Positions 6,181-6,247 of a stretch of DNA of 6,247 nt are shown here, one piece after another. How positions within the stretch are numbered: position 1 is the stretch's first letter; each line of letters opens with the position of its first letter. A program made the position numbers and the translations under genes. The DNA lies in NCBI GenBank assembly GCA_021813875.1, contig JAKAJF010000055.1, forward strand, positions 1 through 6,247, written 5' to 3'. Under the pieces are notes generated by a model, which did no database searches, was not told the origin of the DNA, and saw nothing but the letters and a program-made list of their open reading frames with translations. The stretch comes from a bacterium. Its GTDB lineage: Bacteria; Patescibacteriota; Patescibacteriia; Patescibacteriales; JAKAJF01.

Positions 6181-6197
6181 ATCAATAACAGATTTTT
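6166..6197. promoter_or_regulatory. 12-bp inverted repeat over the -10 and start site: operator or AT-rich terminator
   Basis: AAAATCTGTTAT (6166-6177) is the perfect reverse complement of ATAACAGATTTT (6185-6196), separated by 7 nt. The repeat covers the -10 box and the predicted transcription start of the right-edge gene, the placement expected of a repressor operator. A T-run (6193-6197) closes the right arm, so it could also act as a weak, AT-rich terminator for cysS, which has no other terminator in view. The repeat is seen directly; either role is inference. Confidence 0.6.
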
Positions 6198-6211
6198 ATA
6201 TTTTTCAAATT

Positions 6212-6247
6212 ATGGCTCTCCAAAAAAGCCAAGGACTTTTAGGGCGT
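6212..6247 (+). CDS. First 12 codons of a gene cut by the right edge
   Basis: An ATG at 6212 opens a frame that runs to the window edge and reads M-A-L-Q-K-S-Q-G-L-L-G-R. It stands about 25 bases after the predicted start of transcription from an extended -10 promoter. No Shine-Dalgarno site precedes it, the same arrangement as the surface-protein gene. The fragment is too short to name a product. Confidence 0.55.
   Translation, partial: MALQKSQGLLGR

Overview
The window holds four complete and two partial protein-coding genes, all on the + strand, with short intergenic gaps. Three gene starts carry extended -10 promoters with 17-nt spacers, and two strong intrinsic terminators are present. 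No tRNA, rRNA, CRISPR array, transposase or phage gene was found. The composition is mixed: the left 590 bases are visibly AT-richer than the long surface-protein gene. Three things together suggest a Candidate Phyla Radiation (Patescibacteria) bacterium: the tandem 'AVYY' wall-type repeats joined to beta-sandwich modules and an M23 peptidase, the CysS variant with a GGIDHINVHHTNE motif, and the short palindromic element inside a gene. This placement is inference from protein style, not from a marker phylogeny. All five visible stop codons are TAA.

Layout. (1) Bases 3-473 are the 3' end of an unrecognised gene that runs in from the left, closed by an intrinsic terminator at 493-525. (2) A near-consensus promoter (535-563) drives a 1092-residue exported modular protein (591-3869). 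It has a signal sequence, two short AVYY repeats, about five related beta-rich modules, a Ser/Asn linker and a C-terminal LytM/M23 metallopeptidase domain with all expected zinc and catalytic histidines. (3) After a 50-base gap without a terminator come two small, translationally coupled genes of unknown function: an 89-residue soluble protein and a 149-residue four-helix membrane protein. They end in a terminator that overlaps the stop codon. (4) cysS, cysteinyl-tRNA synthetase (4701-6149), follows from what looks like a leaderless promoter. It contains an in-frame palindromic repeat of about 16 codons in a catalytic-domain loop. (5) A promoter overlapped by a 12-bp perfect inverted repeat leads into the first 12 codons of another gene at the right edge.

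Working together. The surface protein probably acts on peptidoglycan outside the membrane, in envelope remodelling or cell-cell contact. The two small genes may be read through from it, but nothing in their sequence ties them to the wall. cysS is a housekeeping gene set off by its own terminator-promoter boundary. The features most worth a second look are the repeat-bearing CysS, the architecture of the M23 protein, the short or absent leaders without Shine-Dalgarno sites beside genes that have strong ones, and the inverted repeat over the last promoter.
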